This document shows, in pieces, positions 7,832 through 16,379 of a DNA stretch of 64,000 nucleotides (position 1 is the first letter of the stretch; the number at the start of each line of letters is the position of its first letter). Under the pieces are notes generated by a model. That model was not told the origin of the DNA. It made no database searches and saw only the letters and a program-made list of their open reading frames with translations. Source of the DNA: Pseudomonas gingeri (lineage in GTDB: Bacteria; Pseudomonadota; Gammaproteobacteria; Pseudomonadales; Pseudomonadaceae); assembly GCF_013385425.1 (NCBI RefSeq), contig NZ_JACAQA010000011.1, positions 62,001 to 126,000 of the forward strand. Reading direction: 5' to 3'. Made by a program: the position numbers and the translations under genes.

Positions 7832-9793
7832 TCAGACGCGGAAGGCCTGCACGGCGGTACGCAGCTGTCCGCCCAGCACCAGCAGGTGTTCGCCCTGGCT
7901 GCGGCCTTCGCCGATGCGCAGCAGGTTGTCGCCGCCCAACTGGTGAATACGTTCGCTGTGATCGCGGATTTCGCTGACGGCGCCGCTTTGCTGGGCGGTG
8001 ACATCGGCGATGCGCACCGCGGTCTCGGCGATGGTCTGGATCGCGCCGACGATCTTGTCCAGTGCGCCGTCCGCCGCCTGGGCCTGGCCGGCCGTGGCCT
8101 CGGCATGTTCGACCTGCGCACGCATGCCTTCCACCGATTGCCGCGCGGCGTTCTGCAGGCCGGCGATCAGGGTCTGGATCTCGCCCGTGGCCCCGGCCGT
8201 GCGTTGCGCCAGGCTGCGCACCTCTTCGGCGACCACGGCGAAACCACGGCCCATTTCCCCTGCGCGAGCGGCTTCGATGGCGGCGTTGAGGGCCAGCAGG
8301 TTGGTCTGGTCGGCAATCGAGCGAATCACCGTGAGCACGCCGCCGATGGTCGCCGACTCCTCGGCGAGTTTCTCGATCATCTGCGCATTGCCCTGGACTT
8401 CCCCCACCAGTGCGTGCAAACCGGTGAGGCTCAGGCCGATGACTTTTTGCCCATGTTCGACCGCACTGCCGGCGCTGCGGCTGGCATCGGCGGCCTGGCT
8501 GGCGTCGCCGGCGACTTGCTGGATGGTGGCTTCCAGTTCGCCCAGGGCGTCGCGGATCTGCGCGGTATCGCCGGCCTGGCGCTCGGCGCCGCTGTGCAGG
8601 CCGCCGCTGAGGTCGGCGAGGGCGCGACTGCTGCCGGCGACTTCCTCGGCGTTCTGCCGGATAGTGCCCACCAGATCCACCAGGTAGGCGCGCAGGCGGT
8701 TCAACGAGGCTTCGATATCGTGCAGTTCGCGGTTGGTCTTGCCCAACTGGATATCCCGGCTGAAATCGCCTTCGGCCCAGGTCGAGAGCGCCGGCGCGAG
8801 GTTGGTCAATACCCGCGACAGCTTGCGTTGCAGGGTGTCGATCAACAGGGCGATCAGCAGGATCAGACCGATCATCAGGCCCTGCATCATCCGCACGTCG
8901 CCCTGGATCTTGCCATGCTGGGCGCGGACTTCCGGCTCCAGCCCGGCAATCGCCTGCTGTACGGCGCTGATCTTGAGGTGGGTCGCCGCCGCCAGGTCCG
9001 AGCGTTTCTGGATCTGCTCGCGGGTGCGGTTCAATTCCGCCGGGTAACGGGTCAGCAGGCTGTGCAGTTCGCGCTTGAGGTCGACGCCGGTGTCCTGGAC
9101 CACGGCCTTTTCGGTGTTTTCCAGGCCCATCATGGCGCTGAAATCGTCGGTGCTGGACTCACTGCTGGCGGTCACGCCGAGCAAGGGCAGGGCTTCGAGC
9201 TGCTCGGCCTGGCCGCGGATGCTCGCCAGTTCGCGTTCGACATCGGCGGCCAGTTCGCTGCGTCCGCTGCTGACCAGCTTGTCCCGCGCCAGGCTCAATT
9301 TGGCCAGGTGCGATGAAGCGGTCAGCAACAGGGGCAGGTAGGCGGCGGCTTCTGGCGTCTTGGCCTGGGTGGCGTATTGGCTCAGTTGATCGAGGTTGCC
9401 GCCCAGCTCGCGTTCGGCCTGGAGCAGCAGGGCCTGGGGGTCGCCGGCCAGCTTGCCGGCGGCGAGCAGGTCGGTCTTGCTGAAGTCGTTCAGGGCGGCC
9501 AGGCTCGGGCGCAGGGTCGCGCTCAGGTCCGGTGGCAGGGCATCGAGCTGCTTTCCCAGCTGCTCGATGGCCTGGCCCGCGCTGCTCAGGCGCAAGGCGT
9601 CGCCGCTGCCCAGGTAATCTTCGATATTGCGCGCCGCCTGGTTCTGGAACTGTTGCGACAGGCTGAGGTAACGCTCCATCAGTTGGTAGGGACGTTCCAG
9701 CGCCTGTTGCGACCACCAGAGCGTGGCTCCGAGCGCCAGGCAGACGGCGACGAGCAGCAGGGTGTTGAGGTTGGTCAGCAGTTTCAGGCGCAT
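7832..9793 (-). CDS. ctpL: Methyl-accepting chemotaxis protein, CtpL-like
   Basis: 653-residue inner-membrane chemoreceptor. TM1 is at about 8-28, a long all-helical periplasmic region at about 30-300 (size of a helical bimodular sensor), and TM2 at about 302-322. HAMP and the cytoplasmic signalling hairpin follow, with the conserved tip IADQTNLLALNAAIEAARAG near residue 500. It ends in FRV without a CheR/CheB-binding pentapeptide. Position between gcbA and aroQ matches P. aeruginosa ctpL, a phosphate/chloroaniline transducer. The name rests on synteny and architecture; ligand specificity is inferred. It lies 55 bp downstream of gcbA. Confidence 0.8.
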   Translation of the reverse strand: MRLKLLTNLNTLLLVAVCLALGATLWWSQQALERPYQLMERYLSLSQQFQNQAARNIEDYLGSGDALRLSSAGQAIEQLGKQLDALPPDLSATLRPSLAALNDFSKTDLLAAGKLAGDPQALLLQAERELGGNLDQLSQYATQAKTPEAAAYLPLLLTASSHLAKLSLARDKLVSSGRSELAADVERELASIRGQAEQLEALPLLGVTASSESSTDDFSAMMGLENTEKAVVQDTGVDLKRELHSLLTRYPAELNRTREQIQKRSDLAAATHLKISAVQQAIAGLEPEVRAQHGKIQGDVRMMQGLMIGLILLIALLIDTLQRKLSRVLTNLAPALSTWAEGDFSRDIQLGKTNRELHDIEASLNRLRAYLVDLVGTIRQNAEEVAGSSRALADLSGGLHSGAERQAGDTAQIRDALGELEATIQQVAGDASQAADASRSAGSAVEHGQKVIGLSLTGLHALVGEVQGNAQMIEKLAEESATIGGVLTVIRSIADQTNLLALNAAIEAARAGEMGRGFAVVAEEVRSLAQRTAGATGEIQTLIAGLQNAARQSVEGMRAQVEHAEATAGQAQAADGALDKIVGAIQTIAETAVRIADVTAQQSGAVSEIRDHSERIHQLGGDNLLRIGEGRSQGEHLLVLGGQLRTAVQAFRV

Positions 9794-9848
9794 TCAGGAT
9801 TCTATCCACGACAAAAAGTGGTAAGTACCTGAAGTTATTGCTGTTTTG

Positions 9849-11510
9849 TTACAGGGTCATGACTGAATCGGTGGCGTCCGATGAAAAGCTGGCACTTTGC
9901 CTTGCCGCTTGCACGCGATTGCGGCCGGCATGTTTGGCGCGGTAGAGCGCTTCGTCGGCCTGGCCGGCCATCATCAGGCTGTCGGAGTCGGCCTGCAGTT
10001 CCACCACCCCGGCGCTGAAGGTGCACCACAGATCCTGCGGTTGCGCCGGGTAGTGGATTTCGGCGAAGCGCTGGCGAATTTCATCCAGCACTTTATAGGC
10101 CGACTCGATATCGGTATCGGGCATGACGATGGCGAACTCTTCGCCGCCATAACGGCCGATAAAGTCGGTCTTGCGCAGGCGTTGTTTGAGAAACAGCGCC
10201 AGGCTCTTGATCACCCGGTCGCCCATGGGGTGGCCGTGGCTGTCGTTGACCCGCTTGAAGTGGTCGATATCGAGCATTGCGAAGCTCAGCGGCTTGCATT
10301 CGCGGCGGGCGCGGAAGCTGCAGTCTTCGAGCAGTTGCAGGATATGGGTGTGGTTGTACAGGCCGGTCAGGCTGTCGCGGACCATCCGCGCCTTGAGGTT
10401 GCGGGCGCGGGCGGCGCGGTTGCGCACGGTGGTGATCAGGTGGCGCGGCTTGATCGGCTTGGTCAGGAAGTCGTCGCCGCCCTCGCTCATGGCGTCGAGC
10501 TGCTTGTCCAAGTCGTCCTCGGCCGACAGGTAGATGATCGGTACGCTGACATAACGGTCGTTGTGGCGGATCACCTTGGCCAGTTCCGTGCCGGTGCAGG
10601 CCGGCATGTACATGTCGAGGATGATCAGGTCGGGCTGGAAGTCCGCCAGTTCGGCCATGGCCTGGATCGGATCGATCAGCGTGCGGGTGACGATCCCGGC
10701 GCTGTTGAGCAGGCGTTCGGTGTGCAGCGCCTGGGCCCGCGAGTCGTCGATGATCAACACCTTGTACGGGTCGTATTGGGCGACGCAGGTGAGGACCTCG
10801 ATTTTCTCCAGCAGGCTGGAGGCTTCCAGGGTTCCGGTGAGGAACTCCTGGCCGCCGGCGCGCACGGCGGCCAGGCGGGTCGGGGTGTCGGTTTCGTGGA
10901 GGCTGAAGAACAGCAACGGCAGTTTCTGCTCCAGACCCAGCTGCGCTTCGGCGGCCAGGTGCAGGCCCATGCCGGCGCCGCTGAAGTCGACGTCCATGAC
11001 AATGGCCGAAGGCAGGCGCTCGGCCATCGACGAACGGAACGCCGCGACACTGTCCAGCGACTGGGCGCTGAGACCGAAGAATTCCAGCTGCTTGGCCAGG
11101 CGCTCGCCGCGGTCGTGGTCCTGCAGCATCACGTAGACCGGTTTGCGCAGTGGCGGCAGGAAGGTCTGTTCGAGCTGGTCGCCATGGCGCAGGCCGGTGC
11201 GCGACAGGCGCTGCATCAGACGATTGAGTTCGCTGATCAGGCCGCTGCTCAGACGTCCGCGGTTGGCCTCGACGGCGACCAGGGATTCGCTGATATGGCG
11301 GGCCAACTGGGTATGTTCGGGTTGTTCGAAGCGTTCGGCGAAGCGCAGCAGGCGCAGGTTGGCTTCGCTCAGTTCGGACATGTCGATGCTCGACCATTCG
11401 CTGCGTTGCAGGCGTTGCCAGATCTCAAGGATTTGCCGGGCCTGGTGGATGACCCGCTGGGCAAAGTGCTGCTTGAGGCGCTCGCGGCTGGGGTCTTCTG
11501 GCTCGGTCAT
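9849..11510 (-). CDS. gcbA: Diguanylate cyclase response regulator GcbA-like
   Basis: 553 residues making cyclic di-GMP. An N-terminal helical, HPt-like region (about 1-115) is followed by a diverged receiver (about 125-245, VMDVDFS), then a good receiver (about 250-370, LIIDDSR, phospho-acceptor in LIILDMYMP, Lys in LTKPIKP). The C-terminal GGDEF domain has active-site GGEEF in RYGGEEFAIVMPD and an inhibitory I-site RKTD five residues upstream, so product inhibition is expected. Architecture and location match P. aeruginosa PA4843 / P. fluorescens GcbA, which promotes surface attachment. It is probably cotranscribed with the downstream chemoreceptor. Confidence 0.87.
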   Translation of the reverse strand: MTEPEDPSRERLKQHFAQRVIHQARQILEIWQRLQRSEWSSIDMSELSEANLRLLRFAERFEQPEHTQLARHISESLVAVEANRGRLSSGLISELNRLMQRLSRTGLRHGDQLEQTFLPPLRKPVYVMLQDHDRGERLAKQLEFFGLSAQSLDSVAAFRSSMAERLPSAIVMDVDFSGAGMGLHLAAEAQLGLEQKLPLLFFSLHETDTPTRLAAVRAGGQEFLTGTLEASSLLEKIEVLTCVAQYDPYKVLIIDDSRAQALHTERLLNSAGIVTRTLIDPIQAMAELADFQPDLIILDMYMPACTGTELAKVIRHNDRYVSVPIIYLSAEDDLDKQLDAMSEGGDDFLTKPIKPRHLITTVRNRAARARNLKARMVRDSLTGLYNHTHILQLLEDCSFRARRECKPLSFAMLDIDHFKRVNDSHGHPMGDRVIKSLALFLKQRLRKTDFIGRYGGEEFAIVMPDTDIESAYKVLDEIRQRFAEIHYPAQPQDLWCTFSAGVVELQADSDSLMMAGQADEALYRAKHAGRNRVQAARQSASFSSDATDSVMTL

Positions 11511-11816
11511 GTCCTGACTACTTAGTGAGGGGAACGGCTGGGGTCGACTGATGGCTCTATGCTAGCAGCTCTTTTCGTCAATGGCGGTGTCATCTGTCAA
11601 TTAAGCTGATTCATTTGGTGACCCATGGGTTTCGCTGTTTCGGATCCCACAACAAGACCGGAGAGGTCGTATCGAGGAGGCGTCCTGCCGGGGCTTGATT
11701 TATAGTGCTCGCACGGATGGCAACGCTGCCGTGCCCTTGACCTTGCGCAATGACAGGAAAGGCACGATGGAGCAGGGTTGTGGTCGAACCGATGAATTCA
11801 GGAAAAGGATAGAGCC
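11511..11816. other. 306-bp intergenic region between divergent gcbA and DUF2333 gene
   Basis: Holds the promoters of both divergent units by position. I see no repeats, strong hairpins or small coding frame with a convincing ribosome site. A plus-strand frame starting near 11695 runs into the DUF2333 gene out of frame and is not supported. Confidence 0.5.
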
Positions 11817-12884
11817 ATGCTGGACTGGAAAAAACGCCAAGACAGCGCGCCGGAGCGCGCCGCCGAACCCAAGTCGGCGACCCGCGGTTATTTTCGCGGG
11901 ATGCTGTTCAGTCGAGCACTGGCGACCCTGCTGGGCTTGTACCTGCTGACCACGATCTTGATCGGTTGGTACTGGAGCCAGGAGCCGGCGCTGTTTCCGG
12001 TGCAGCAGAACGCACAGATGGCCGCCGAGAAGGAAGGCCGCAAGATGGTGGTGGGCTACACCACGGTGGAAACCCTCAAGACCGTGGCCGGCACCTTGCT
12101 CCACAAGCCCGGTGGCTACCTGTCCAACGACCGCTTTCCGCCGGGTATCTGGCTGGACAATATTCCCCACTGGGAATACGGCGTGCTGGTCCAGGTTCGC
12201 GACCTGACCCGCGCCCTGCGCAAGGACTTCGCCCGCTCCCAGTCGCAATCGGCTGAAGATGCCGACCTGGCGAAGGCCGAGCCGCGTTTCAACTTCGACA
12301 ACAAGAGCTGGATGCTGCCGTCCAGCGAATCGGAATATCAGGAAGGGATCAACTCCCTGAGCCGCTATCAGGCCCGTTTGTCCGATCCGAACCAGAGCAA
12401 CGCGCTGTTCTATGCCCGCGCCGACAACCTGAACAACTGGCTCGGTGATGTGGCTACCCGCCTCGGTTCGTTGTCCCAGCGCCTGTCGGCCAGTGTCGGA
12501 CGGGTCAAGCTCAACACCGCGCTGAAAACCGAAAGCGTGGTCCCGGGGCAGGTGCCGCAGGTCGACGAGGAAATCGTCGAAACCCCGTGGTTGCAGATCG
12601 ACGACGTGTTCTATGAGGCCCGTGGCCAGGCCTGGGCGCTGTCGCACCTGCTGCGGGCCATCGAAGTCGACTTCGCCGACGTGTTGGCGAAGAAGAACGC
12701 CACGGTCAGCGTGCGTCAGATCATTCGTGAACTGGAGGCCTCCCAGCAGCCGGTCTGGAGCCCGATGATCCTCAATGGCAGCGGCTTTGGCATTCTGGCG
12801 AACCACTCGCTGGTGATGGCCAACTATATTTCCCGGGCCAACGCGGCGGTGATCGATTTGCGTCAACTGCTGAACCAGGGTTGA
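11817..12884 (+). CDS. DUF2333 family membrane-anchored protein
   Basis: 355 residues, no known function. One N-terminal transmembrane helix (about 33-53, ALATLLGLYLLTTILIGWYW) precedes a large, probably periplasmic domain. Recognisable segments include PGGYLSNDRFPPGIWLDNIP and WEYGVLVQVRDLTRALRKDF. Position next to gcbA and the nudix gene matches PA4842 in P. aeruginosa. It ends 3 bp before the nudix start, so the two are likely cotranscribed. Confidence 0.85.
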   Translation: MLDWKKRQDSAPERAAEPKSATRGYFRGMLFSRALATLLGLYLLTTILIGWYWSQEPALFPVQQNAQMAAEKEGRKMVVGYTTVETLKTVAGTLLHKPGGYLSNDRFPPGIWLDNIPHWEYGVLVQVRDLTRALRKDFARSQSQSAEDADLAKAEPRFNFDNKSWMLPSSESEYQEGINSLSRYQARLSDPNQSNALFYARADNLNNWLGDVATRLGSLSQRLSASVGRVKLNTALKTESVVPGQVPQVDEEIVETPWLQIDDVFYEARGQAWALSHLLRAIEVDFADVLAKKNATVSVRQIIRELEASQQPVWSPMILNGSGFGILANHSLVMANYISRANAAVIDLRQLLNQG

Positions 12885-12887
12885 ACC

Positions 12888-13415
12888 ATGGATAACGCTT
12901 CGAAGGAGGCCCTGCATCGCGCCGCCTCCGATGCCGAGCAGATCGCCTGGGTCGACGCCGATGACCAATTGCTCGGCGCCCTGGCCCGAATCGAGTTGCG
13001 CGAGCGCGGCCTGATCGGGCGCGGCACCTATATCCTGCTGTTCAACTCCGCCGGTGAGCTGTGTGTGCACCGGCGTACCTTGAGCAAGGCCATCTACCCG
13101 GGTTACTGGGATGTGGCCGCCGGCGGCATGGTCCAGGCCGACGAAAGTTACGCCGAGTCCGCCGCCCGTGAGCTGGAAGAGGAGCTGGGGGTCAGTGGCG
13201 TGCCGCTGACCGAACACGAGCACTTTTTCTTCGACCAGCCGGGTAACCGCCTCTGGTGCGCGGTGTTCAGCGCGGTCTGGGACGGGCCGCTGCGGCTGCA
13301 GCCGGAAGAGGTCCTCGAGGCGCGTTTTGTCCCGGTGGACCAGGCCCTGCGCGAAACCCTTGAAAAGCCCTATTGCCCGGACTCCCTGGCAGCCTTGAAG
13401 CGTTATCTGCAATAA
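12888..13415 (+). CDS. NUDIX hydrolase
   Basis: 175 residues with a perfect Nudix box, GX5EX7REUXEEXGU (GGMVQADESYAESAARELEE then ELGV), for Mg-dependent hydrolysis of nucleoside diphosphates linked to another moiety. Upstream RGTYILLFNSAGELCVHRR and downstream FFFDQPGNRLWCAVFSAVWD fit the YfcD-like subgroup with an isopentenyl-isomerase-type fold. Substrate cannot be assigned. It follows the DUF2333 gene with a 3-bp gap. Confidence 0.9.
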   Translation: MDNASKEALHRAASDAEQIAWVDADDQLLGALARIELRERGLIGRGTYILLFNSAGELCVHRRTLSKAIYPGYWDVAAGGMVQADESYAESAARELEEELGVSGVPLTEHEHFFFDQPGNRLWCAVFSAVWDGPLRLQPEEVLEARFVPVDQALRETLEKPYCPDSLAALKRYLQ

Positions 13416-13620
13416 CACCGTAGCGACGTCGCAAAAGCTTCATCAATTGGCGCTGTTTGGCTATTGGGCCGGGGGCTTTTTGCCGTTACACTGCGCGACT
13501 TTCAAAGCTGCGGCGGCGTTGCCCGCCGCAGTTGCGCTGCCCCTGCCTGAGTGGGGCTTCGCGGTCGCAGGCCCCTCCCGGGGGTGTGACCAGTCTTTAG
13601 TCCTCCCAAGAGGATTGCCG

Positions 13621-13992
13621 GTGGCCAAAAAAGCCGCATCCTTCGCCGCCCTCGGTGGCCTGGTGTTTTCCACCGACGCAGGTCGACATTGCCCGGACTG
13701 TAGCCAGCCGGTGGCGTCCTGTATCTGCAAACAAAATGTGCTCCCCGCCGGTGACGGTATTGCCCGCGTGCGTCGCGAAAGCAAGGGCCGTGGCGGCAAG
13801 ACGGTGACCACCGTCACCGGCGTGCCCTTGGCCGAAGACGCCCTCAAGGACCTGGCGACCGCGTTGAAAAAACGCTGTGGAACCGGTGGCGCCTTGAAGG
13901 ACGGGGTGATCGAGATCCAGGGCGATCACGTCGAGTTGCTGCTGGCCGAGCTGGAAAAACACGGTTTCAAGGCGAAGAAGTCCGGCGGTTAG
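13621..13992 (+). CDS. yciH: SUI1/YciH-family translation factor
   Basis: 123 residues, bacterial eIF1-like protein. An N-terminal cysteine pair cluster (CPDCSQPV...CICKQ) is followed by the SUI1 beta-alpha domain (KTVTTVTGVPLAEDALKDLA, KRCGTGGALKDGVIEIQGDH, ELEKHGFKAKKSGG). GTG at 13621 is chosen because AAGAGGA sits 6-7 bp upstream and the protein then begins as its relatives do; extension to 13447 adds an unconserved stretch. Located between the nudix gene and speA, as in P. aeruginosa. Confidence 0.88.
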   Translation: MAKKAASFAALGGLVFSTDAGRHCPDCSQPVASCICKQNVLPAGDGIARVRRESKGRGGKTVTTVTGVPLAEDALKDLATALKKRCGTGGALKDGVIEIQGDHVELLLAELEKHGFKAKKSGG

Positions 13993-13996
13993 CAGC

Positions 13997-14076
13997 CTCT
14001 GTGAAAACCACCGTGAAGTTGACCCGCCGGCCCGGATAAACGAAGCCGGGCTGTCGTCCCCATGGTTTTCACAGAG
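13997..14076. repeat. 14-bp perfect inverted repeat with nested hairpin after yciH
   Basis: ctctgtgaaaacca (13997-14010) and tggttttcacagag (14063-14076) are exact complements 52 bp apart. Inside, cccgg (14031-14035) and ccggg (14046-14050) can form a second stem. It follows the yciH stop by 5 bp. There is no clear U-tract, so it could be a Rho-independent-like end structure, an mRNA 3' stabiliser or an operator. Confidence 0.7.
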
Positions 14077-14219
14077 CCTGTTCCCGAACAGTTTCTAAAC
14101 TCGGTGCTGGATCCAGGGTCTTACCCCCTTGTATGCAGGCGAATCGTCATTTTCATTCTTTAGACTGCGCGCAGCCTGGACCCAGGTGGCGCTATTTGAC
14201 TTCTTTATAGGGGACTTCG

Positions 14220-16133
14220 ATGTCCGTACGACGCACACGCAAAGACGATGGCAGCCAATGGACAGTTGCGGACAGCCGCAGTGTTTATGGGATTCGCCAT
14301 TGGGGGGCCGGGTATTTCGCGATCAATGACGCCGGTCGCGTCGAGGTTCGTCCGAACGGCCCGAGCAGTTCGCCCATCGACCTCTTCGAGCAGGTCGACG
14401 AACTGCGCAAGAGCGGTTTGTCCTTGCCGTTGCTGGTGCGCTTCCCGGATATCCTGCAGGACCGCGTCCGTCAACTGACCGGGGCCTTTGACGCCAACAT
14501 CGAGCGCCTGGAATACCAGAGCAAGTACACCGCGCTGTACCCGATCAAGGTCAACCAGCAGGAAGCGGTGATCGAGAACATCATCGCCACCCAGAACGTC
14601 TCCATCGGCCTGGAAGCCGGCTCCAAGCCGGAGCTGCTGGCGGTGCTGGCCCTGGCGCCGAAGGGCGGCACCATCGTCTGCAACGGCTACAAGGACCGTG
14701 AGTTCATCCGCCTGGCGCTGATGGGCCAGAAGCTCGGTCACACGGTCTTTATCGTGATCGAGAAAGAGTCCGAGGTTGAACTGGTGATCGAAGAGGCCGC
14801 GGCCCTCAAGGTCAAGCCACGGATCGGCCTGCGGGTGCGCCTGTCATCCCTGGCCTCGAGCAAGTGGGCCGATACCGGCGGCGAGAAGTCCAAGTTCGGT
14901 CTCTCGGCGGCGCAGTTGCTGTCGGTGGTCGAGCGCTTCCGCGACGCGGGCCTGGACCAGGGCATTCGCCTGCTGCACTTCCATATGGGGTCGCAGATCG
15001 CCAACCTGGCGGACTACCAGTACGGTTTCAAGGAAGCGATCCGCTACTACGGCGAACTGCGCAACCTCGGCCTGCCGGTGGACCATATCGACGTCGGCGG
15101 TGGCCTGGGGGTGGACTACGACGGTACCCACTCGCGCAACGCCAGCTCGATCAACTACGACATGGATGACTACGCCGGTGTCGTGGTCGGCATGCTCAAG
15201 GAATTCTGCGATGCGCAGAACCTGCCGCATCCGAACATCTTCTCCGAAAGCGGCCGTTCGCTGACCGCCCACCACGCCATGCTGGTGGTGCAGGTGACCG
15301 ACGTCGAGAAACACAACGACGACGTGCCACACATCGACAACCCCGAGAACCTGCCGGAAACCGTGCAGTGGCTGGTGGAACTGCTGGGGCCGACCGATAT
15401 CGAGATGGTCACCGAAACCTACTGGCGCGCCACCCACTACATGAGCGACGTGGCGACTCAATACGCCGACGGCAAGCTGACCCTGGCCGAGAAAGCCCTG
15501 GCCGAGCAATGCTATTTCGCTGTGTGCCGGCGTCTGCACAACTCGTTGAAGGCCCGCCAGCGTTCGCACCGCCAGGTGCTCGACGAACTCAACGACAAGC
15601 TGGCCGACAAGTACATCTGCAACTTCTCGGTGTTCCAGAGCCTGCCGGACACCTGGGCCATCGGCCAGGTCCTGCCGATCCTGCCGCTGCACCGTCTCGA
15701 CGAAGAACCGCTGCGCCGCGCCGTGCTGCAAGACCTGACCTGCGACTCCGACGGCAAGATCAAGCAATACGTCGACGAGCAGAGCATCGAAACCAGCCTG
15801 CCGGTGCACGCCCTGAACGAGGGCGAGGACTACCTGCTGGGGATCTTCCTGGTGGGCGCCTATCAGGAAATTCTTGGTGACATGCACAACCTGTTCGGTG
15901 ACACCGACTCGGTGAACATCTACCAGAACCCGGATGGCAGCGTCTACCACGCCGGTATCGAAACCCATGACACCATCGAGGACATGCTGCGTTATGTGCA
16001 CTTGTCGCCGGAAGAACTGATGACGCACTACCGCGACAAAGTCGCCAGCGCGAACATCAGTGTCAAGGAGCGTACCCAGTACCTGGATGCCCTGCGTCTG
16101 GGGTTGACCCGCTCTTCGTACCTGTCCTCATAA
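14220..16133 (+). CDS. speA: Biosynthetic arginine decarboxylase
   Basis: PLP-dependent decarboxylation of arginine to agmatine for putrescine synthesis. 637 residues, family length. The PLP-lysine segment is ALYPIKVNQQEAVIENI near residue 100. Other marks are LHFHMGSQIANLADYQ, IDVGGGLGVDYDGT, FSESGRSLTAHHAM and the C-terminal GAYQEILGDMHNLFGD. ATG at 14220 follows AGGGGACTTCG. A strong terminator lies about 80 bp beyond the stop. Position after yciH matches PA4839. Confidence 0.97.
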   Translation: MSVRRTRKDDGSQWTVADSRSVYGIRHWGAGYFAINDAGRVEVRPNGPSSSPIDLFEQVDELRKSGLSLPLLVRFPDILQDRVRQLTGAFDANIERLEYQSKYTALYPIKVNQQEAVIENIIATQNVSIGLEAGSKPELLAVLALAPKGGTIVCNGYKDREFIRLALMGQKLGHTVFIVIEKESEVELVIEEAAALKVKPRIGLRVRLSSLASSKWADTGGEKSKFGLSAAQLLSVVERFRDAGLDQGIRLLHFHMGSQIANLADYQYGFKEAIRYYGELRNLGLPVDHIDVGGGLGVDYDGTHSRNASSINYDMDDYAGVVVGMLKEFCDAQNLPHPNIFSESGRSLTAHHAMLVVQVTDVEKHNDDVPHIDNPENLPETVQWLVELLGPTDIEMVTETYWRATHYMSDVATQYADGKLTLAEKALAEQCYFAVCRRLHNSLKARQRSHRQVLDELNDKLADKYICNFSVFQSLPDTWAIGQVLPILPLHRLDEEPLRRAVLQDLTCDSDGKIKQYVDEQSIETSLPVHALNEGEDYLLGIFLVGAYQEILGDMHNLFGDTDSVNIYQNPDGSVYHAGIETHDTIEDMLRYVHLSPEELMTHYRDKVASANISVKERTQYLDALRLGLTRSSYLSS

Positions 16134-16214
16134 GGCGACGCCAATAGTTCCCAGGAAATTGCCTTGTTTGAGATTGGTTTTTTCCTGTGATCTTGTAGGC
16201 AATGTCCTTTTATG

Positions 16215-16243
16215 AAAAACCCACCCTTCGCGGTGGGTTTTTT
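16215..16243 (+). terminator. Terminator of speA
   Basis: Stem AAACCCACC / GGTGGGTTT closed by a CTTCGC loop and followed by TTT. It lies about 80 bp after the speA stop and before the vgrG-like gene. Confidence 0.88.
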
Positions 16244-16379
16244 ATGCGCTGAAGTCAAGATGATGGCTTCCTCTGTTCCGTGTTTTGCGTAGGTCTTTTC
16301 TCTAACACTACTTCAGCCCTCTACTCGGCCTTGTCTCTCGGCGAGAATCCCAGGTCGGTGCCACGTATGAGGAAAGCCA

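Noticed and set aside
11700..13418. 572-codon minus-strand frame opposite DUF2333 and nudix genes
   Set aside because: Covers two real genes on the other strand and lacks any recognisable motif.
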